From Acidobacteriaceae bacterium (GTDB lineage: Bacteria > Acidobacteriota > Terriglobia > Terriglobales > Acidobacteriaceae), in contig JASHOY010000411.1 in NCBI GenBank assembly GCA_030038435.1, positions 1-36,992 of the forward strand: DNA of 36,992 nt, in the 5' to 3' direction. Position numbers and translations under genes: made by a program. Under the pieces are notes generated by a model. That model made no database searches and was not told the DNA's origin. It worked only from the letters and a program-made list of their open reading frames with translations. Below are positions 33,904 to 36,992 of this stretch, one piece after another. Each line of letters opens with the position of its first letter. Position 1 is the first letter of the stretch.

Positions 33904-34812
33904 ATGGGAATTGCGATTCTGTCGTTTATTTGCGTGTTTTTCCTCATCGCCAGCGCTGGCATCCTCCTGTTCTATCGCCAGTCGATGGTCAAGCGCATCT
34001 CCAGCGTGGTGGCGCAGAGCCAGCCCCGCGCCAGTTTTGCCGACACCTTGCGCAGTACGGGAACCTCGCTCAGTTCCATGGTCAAGCAGTTCGAGAGGGT
34101 GGTCCCCAAGTCGCAAGCTGAAACCTCGGTCATCCAACAGCGGATGATTCGCGCCGGTTATCGCAAGGATTCCACGCTGAGCATTTTTTATGGCGCCAAG
34201 GTGCTGATTCCCGCCGCGCTCTGCTTGGTAGTTTTCTTCACCGGCATCGGCAAAGGGAACCCGTTTGTGATCTATGTTGCGGCGGCTGGCCTGGGATACC
34301 TGGTTCCGGACTTCTGGCTGGGCAGGAAGATCAAAGCCCGGCAAAAAGAGATCCGCCTCGGCCTTCCCGACGTCCTCGATATGCTGGTGATTTGCGTCGA
34401 GGCCGGGCTGGGTCTCGATCAGGCAACCCAGAAAGCCGCGCAGGAGCTCGCTTCTGCCCACCCCGCCCTCTGCGACGAGCTGAACATTGTGGTGCTCGAA
34501 CAGAGCGCCGGCCGCGCTCGCACCGACGCCTGGAAGCACCTGGCCGAACGCACCGATGTCCCCACCGTGCGCAGCCTGGCCTCGACTTTAATTCAAGCGG
34601 AGCAATACGGAACCAGCGTGGCCAAGACTCTGCGTACCCACTCCGACACCTTGCGAACTCAGCGGATTCAGCAGGTCGAGGAAATGGCGGCGAAGACCAC
34701 CGTCAAGCTCATTTTTCCACTGGTACTCTTTATTTTCCCTTGCCTGTTTCTTGTCACCCTGGGTCCGGCAGCGATAGTCATGGCGGACGCATTCAAGAAC
34801 TTTTTCCACTAA
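33904..34812 (+). CDS. tadC: Tad pilus inner-membrane platform protein TadC
   Basis: Partner of TadB in the membrane platform. The 302 residues begin at ATG 33904 (MGIAILSFICVFFLIASAGILLFY); the earlier in-frame ATG at 33838 lies inside tadB and is rejected. The F domain has IRLGLPDVLDMLVICVEAGLGLDQATQKAAQELA and RSLASTLIQAEQYGTSVAKTLRTHSDTLRTQRIQQVEEMAAKTTVKLIFPLVLFIFPCLFLVTLGPA, the typical C-terminus. Nineteen bp further on, a very short membrane peptide begins. Confidence 0.93.
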   Translation: MGIAILSFICVFFLIASAGILLFYRQSMVKRISSVVAQSQPRASFADTLRSTGTSLSSMVKQFERVVPKSQAETSVIQQRMIRAGYRKDSTLSIFYGAKVLIPAALCLVVFFTGIGKGNPFVIYVAAAGLGYLVPDFWLGRKIKARQKEIRLGLPDVLDMLVICVEAGLGLDQATQKAAQELASAHPALCDELNIVVLEQSAGRARTDAWKHLAERTDVPTVRSLASTLIQAEQYGTSVAKTLRTHSDTLRTQRIQQVEEMAAKTTVKLIFPLVLFIFPCLFLVTLGPAAIVMADAFKNFFH

Positions 34813-34831
34813 TTGAAGAAAGGAGCTAGAT

Positions 34832-34927
34832 ATGAGTCAGGTTGAGATGATCAGGATTGTTGCTGGTGTTCTCTTCGTGATCGTGCTTGGAATCCTGATC
34901 CAGCGCCGACGCACGCGGGTGAAGTAA
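34832..34927 (+). CDS. 31-residue single-pass membrane peptide after tadC
   Basis: Not recognised as a family. Reading from ATG 34832, with AAAGGAG (34819-34825) 6 nt upstream, gives 31 residues ending at TAA 34925-34927: MSQVEMIRIVAGVLFVIVLG, then ILIQRRRTRVK. One hydrophobic helix (about 7-23) is followed by a very basic tail, predicting an N-out/C-in single-span protein. The strong ribosome-binding site, short distance to tadC (19 bp) and membrane composition argue for a real gene. It is too short for a pilin and has no prepilin cleavage site. A small subunit or regulator of the pilus platform is possible; an unrelated leader peptide is the alternative. Confidence 0.6.
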   Translation: MSQVEMIRIVAGVLFVIVLGILIQRRRTRVK

Positions 34928-35032
34928 GGAGTCTCTCGAGTCCGGTGATACCGTGATCCGGTGGACCAGCGGCGCCAGGTTTGCTCTCTCCCTCCCTCGC
35001 CGCGCACTTGCCGTAAAAGTGCCGCACTGAGT

Positions 35033-35054
35033 GCCCCCGCTCTACCGCGGGGGC
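35033..35054 (+). terminator. GC-rich hairpin downstream of the Tad genes
   Basis: GCCCCCGC (35033-35040) pairs perfectly with GCGGGGGC (35047-35054) around TCTACC. It lies about 105 bp after the 31-residue peptide and 171 bp before the next gene. There is no T-run, so termination would need help, but the position suits the end of the tad operon. Confidence 0.45.
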
Positions 35055-35225
35055 GCCGGGTGATTGGCGATGGCTGCTCTGTCGCCCACACCGCGCGAGA
35101 CCGACACCCGGGGATGCGGATAGGATTGCGGATCGAACTCCAGAGTACAGGCAAGATCGAAGACAATGAACGCTGCATGGCCGCACCCGGCCGTGGCAGC
35201 GGATCTTTTCTCCGGATGGAATAGT

Positions 35226-36002
35226 ATGGAACGCCAAAAATTCTGCGTTTACAACCGCACCAGCGAGTGTTTTCTCAGCCTCGGTGCCTCCCTGGCCGAA
35301 GACGCCTTCGGCTACCTGGGGCAGTTGGTTCGACGCCGGGCCGGAGTTTCCGATGAGGGCCAGTGGGTCCTCGATCCCAAGCCGATACACTCCCTGCGGC
35401 TCTTTGCCGCGCGCGATTTGGTCTTGCTGGATAAGGACAACCAGGTCCTGGAAGCCATCGAATCCTGGCCGTCCTTTCGGATTCTTCGCGTCAAAGACAA
35501 TGTGGCCAGCATGCTGGCGCTGCCCGTGCATACGGTTTATTCCTCGCAGACCCAGCCCGGTCACCAGCTCGTCATCTGCAGCCCTGAAGAAATGCGTGTG
35601 AAGCTGCACAGCGCTCCCCCATCGGCAGGCGAAAACTCCGTCCAGCTGCATCCCGAAGTGTCAGCCGGCCCGGATCCGGCCACATCCAAGCCCAGGCCGG
35701 CCGCATGGGAAGCATCTTCCCAGGAACCGAGGCTGGTCGCATATGATGCCAACGATCCCGGCTGGAAGATGTATGGAGTCAGGGAATTCAGCGCCTCCGG
35801 CCTGTTTCTCTCCACGGCAGAACGATGGGAAGTTGGAACCCAGGTGGGGATGACCCTGCAAAGGATGGACGGCGGAGAGCCGCTGCAGTTTCCTCTCACC
35901 GTCGAGATGCGGGTGGCAGGCTGGGCCAGGGATGGAATGGAAATGGTCTTTGTCCGTCCCGGCGTGCTGGAGCCGTTGCTGACCGAAATGATCGGCCGGT
36001 AA
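35226..36002 (+). CDS. DUF192-like domain fused to a PilZ-like domain
   Basis: A 258-residue protein. Residues about 1-120 resemble DUF192 (CVYNRTSECFLSLGASLAEDAF, LRLFAARDLVLLDKDNQVLEAIES, VHTVYSSQTQPGHQLVIC). After a Pro/Ala-rich linker, about 175-255 resemble a PilZ beta barrel (KMYGVREFSASGLFLSTAERWEVGTQVGMTLQ, VAGWARDGMEMVFV). PilZ domains bind c-di-GMP through RxxxR and (D/N)xSxxG; here the second is EFSASG and no RxxxR is seen, so nucleotide binding is doubtful. ATG 35226 is preferred to ATG 35166 because homology begins there and GGATGG precedes it. No signal peptide. Next to the Tad genes, a pilus or surface-linked role is plausible but unproven. Confidence 0.65.
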   Translation: MERQKFCVYNRTSECFLSLGASLAEDAFGYLGQLVRRRAGVSDEGQWVLDPKPIHSLRLFAARDLVLLDKDNQVLEAIESWPSFRILRVKDNVASMLALPVHTVYSSQTQPGHQLVICSPEEMRVKLHSAPPSAGENSVQLHPEVSAGPDPATSKPRPAAWEASSQEPRLVAYDANDPGWKMYGVREFSASGLFLSTAERWEVGTQVGMTLQRMDGGEPLQFPLTVEMRVAGWARDGMEMVFVRPGVLEPLLTEMIGR

Positions 36003-36177
36003 CCCGGCGCAATCCGCGCGGCAATTTCGCGCCCTAATTCCTATCGCGGCCAGATCTTGTAAGGCAGCGCGGTTTGCCAGTGAGTAAGAATGAGTGCCTG
36101 GAGCAAAAGGCAGCCTGAGCCGTGATCGGGCGCCACATCCGTCTCCCGTTTGCTACGACCGTCCGTTCGGGGGCAGT

Positions 36178-36992
36178 TTGAAGAACCAGCCTGAACCAGT
36201 ATGCAATGCCGCTCCCGGATCGCGCCTCGCGTCGTGCGGCGAGCCGGAACGCCAGAAGCAGGGGAAGGGAAGCGCGTGGCGCAAGGTTGCCGCCGGGGCC
36301 ATCCTAGCCACAGGCTTTTGCTGGGTAGTTTTTCTTTTTGCCGTCACTCTCACTGACGAGGACGTTGCTGGCCGCGATTACATCGAGTACTGGGCCGCGG
36401 GGCGCCAGGTTCTTCAGCACGCCAACCCCTACGACGCCTCGGCCATCCTGCGGCTGGAGCAGTCAGCCGGACCGGGCCGCACTGCGCCGGAGCTCTCTGC
36501 CAGTCCTCCGCTGGTACTGCTGATTGATCTTCCCTTGGCCCTCTTCAGCGCCAGGACCGGCCTCATCCTCTGGTTTGCGGTGCTGCTGTTTTCCTTCTCC
36601 GTCTCGCTTTGGGGCCTCTGGATGCTGCAGGGAAAGCCCAATTCGTTGCTGTATCTGCTCGGGTTTCTCTTTGCCCCTGCACTCGCCTGTCTTCAATGCG
36701 GCCAGATCAGCATTCTCCTCCTGCTGAGCGTTGTATGCTTCCTCTACTTTGTGGCATCGCGTCCCTGGCTCGCCGGAGTCGTCCTGGTTCCCCTGGCGCT
36801 CAAGCCCCACCTCTTTCTGCCTTTCGCGGCGGCATTGCTCTGCTGGGTGTTCTCGCGACGGGCGTACAGCCTCCTCGGCGGCTTCTTCGTCGCCGCGGCG
36901 GCCTGCCTCGCGGCCGTTTTCTATCTCGATCCCCAGGCTTGGCCGCAGTACCTGCAAACCATGGGTCCTCATGGCGTAGTCAATGACTTCGT
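36178..36992 (+). CDS. GT87 (DUF2029)-like membrane glycosyltransferase, 3' end outside window
   Basis: N-terminal 271 residues of a multi-pass membrane protein. The frame is open to the window end and begins at TTG 36178, with GGGGG (36169-36173) 4 nt upstream. No in-frame ATG exists before the first helix. A short Cys- and basic-rich leader is followed by a TM helix (AGAILATGFCWVVFLFAV), then DYIEYWAAGRQVLQHANPYD, the loop pattern of polyprenol-phosphate-dependent GT-C enzymes in this family, and LSASPPLVLLIDLPLALF. At least five further helices follow, with LACLQCGQISILLLLSVVCFLYF and LALKPHLFLPFAAALL. The acceptor is unknown; such enzymes build cell-envelope polysaccharides in actinobacteria. 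TTG is a tentative start. Confidence 0.75.
   Translation, partial: MKNQPEPVCNAAPGSRLASCGEPERQKQGKGSAWRKVAAGAILATGFCWVVFLFAVTLTDEDVAGRDYIEYWAAGRQVLQHANPYDASAILRLEQSAGPGRTAPELSASPPLVLLIDLPLALFSARTGLILWFAVLLFSFSVSLWGLWMLQGKPNSLLYLLGFLFAPALACLQCGQISILLLLSVVCFLYFVASRPWLAGVVLVPLALKPHLFLPFAAALLCWVFSRRAYSLLGGFFVAAAACLAAVFYLDPQAWPQYLQTMGPHGVVNDF

Noticed and set aside
35166..35225. Earlier ATG (35166) for the DUF192-like/PilZ-like protein
   Set aside because: The extra 20 residues have no homology and the hallmark CVYNRTSE starts just after ATG 35226.

Overview
This window looks like a chromosomal segment of a soil acidobacterium of the Terriglobia/Acidobacteriales type. That is an inference. It rests on a high-GC genome, the C-terminus of an Oar-like TonB-dependent receptor (FNVLNHPSY followed by a YVF end), a GH106 rhamnosidase with a Tat signal, and a Tad pilus locus ending in a DUF192-like/PilZ-like fusion. 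No rRNA, tRNA or CRISPR array was seen.

Region 1 (1-8.7 kb, + strand) holds central carbon genes spaced 110-245 bp apart rather than in a tight operon. They are a class II fructose-bisphosphate aldolase homologue whose conserved N-terminus runs past any usable start codon, a cytoplasmic GH15 glucoamylase, a transketolase split by a +1 frameshift at CCC-TAG, heme O synthase (ctaB) and glucose-6-phosphate dehydrogenase (zwf). Together they would feed alpha-glucan glucose into the pentose phosphate pathway.

Region 2 (8.9-14.0 kb) is a mobile-element scar. It has a decayed IS66 element (tnpA with a nonsense codon, intact tnpB, truncated tnpC), four 17-18-bp direct repeats directly before ssb, then a truncated tyrosine recombinase, a fragment of a UvrD-type helicase with a DEHQD Walker B motif, and about 1.3 kb of non-coding debris.

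Region 3 (14.0-27.0 kb) is a sugar-acid/rhamnoside module. A minus-strand operon encodes an L-rhamnonate dehydratase-like enolase-superfamily enzyme, a Gfo/Idh/MocA oxidoreductase, a solute-binding-protein homologue with no export signal and a TIM-barrel epimerase; the last three overlap by 4 bp at each junction. Divergent from it is a regulator that joins an IclR-type HTH to a sugar-binding (periplasmic-binding-protein) fold. Near-identical palindromes TTGCGCC(T/A)(G/A)GCGCAA flank the regulator gene. Downstream on the + strand are a TonB-receptor C-terminal fragment with its own promoter and ribosome-binding site, a Tat-exported GH106 alpha-L-rhamnosidase and a secreted six-hairpin glycosidase-like protein. 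The module plausibly releases and oxidises L-rhamnose or a related sugar.

Region 4 (27.0-37.0 kb) starts with a PAS-domain remnant and an NtrC-family sigma54 activator on the minus strand. Divergent from these is a compact Tad pilus machine (tadV, tadZ, tadA, tadB, tadC), then an unlisted 31-residue membrane peptide, a DUF192-like/PilZ-like protein and the start of a GT87-type membrane glycosyltransferase. No Flp pilin, TadE/F or secretin is present in the window.

The strongest candidates for something undescribed are the sugar module of region 3 (cytosolic binding-protein homologue, HTH/binding-protein fusion regulator, paired palindromes, altered dehydratase active site) and the transketolase frameshift site.
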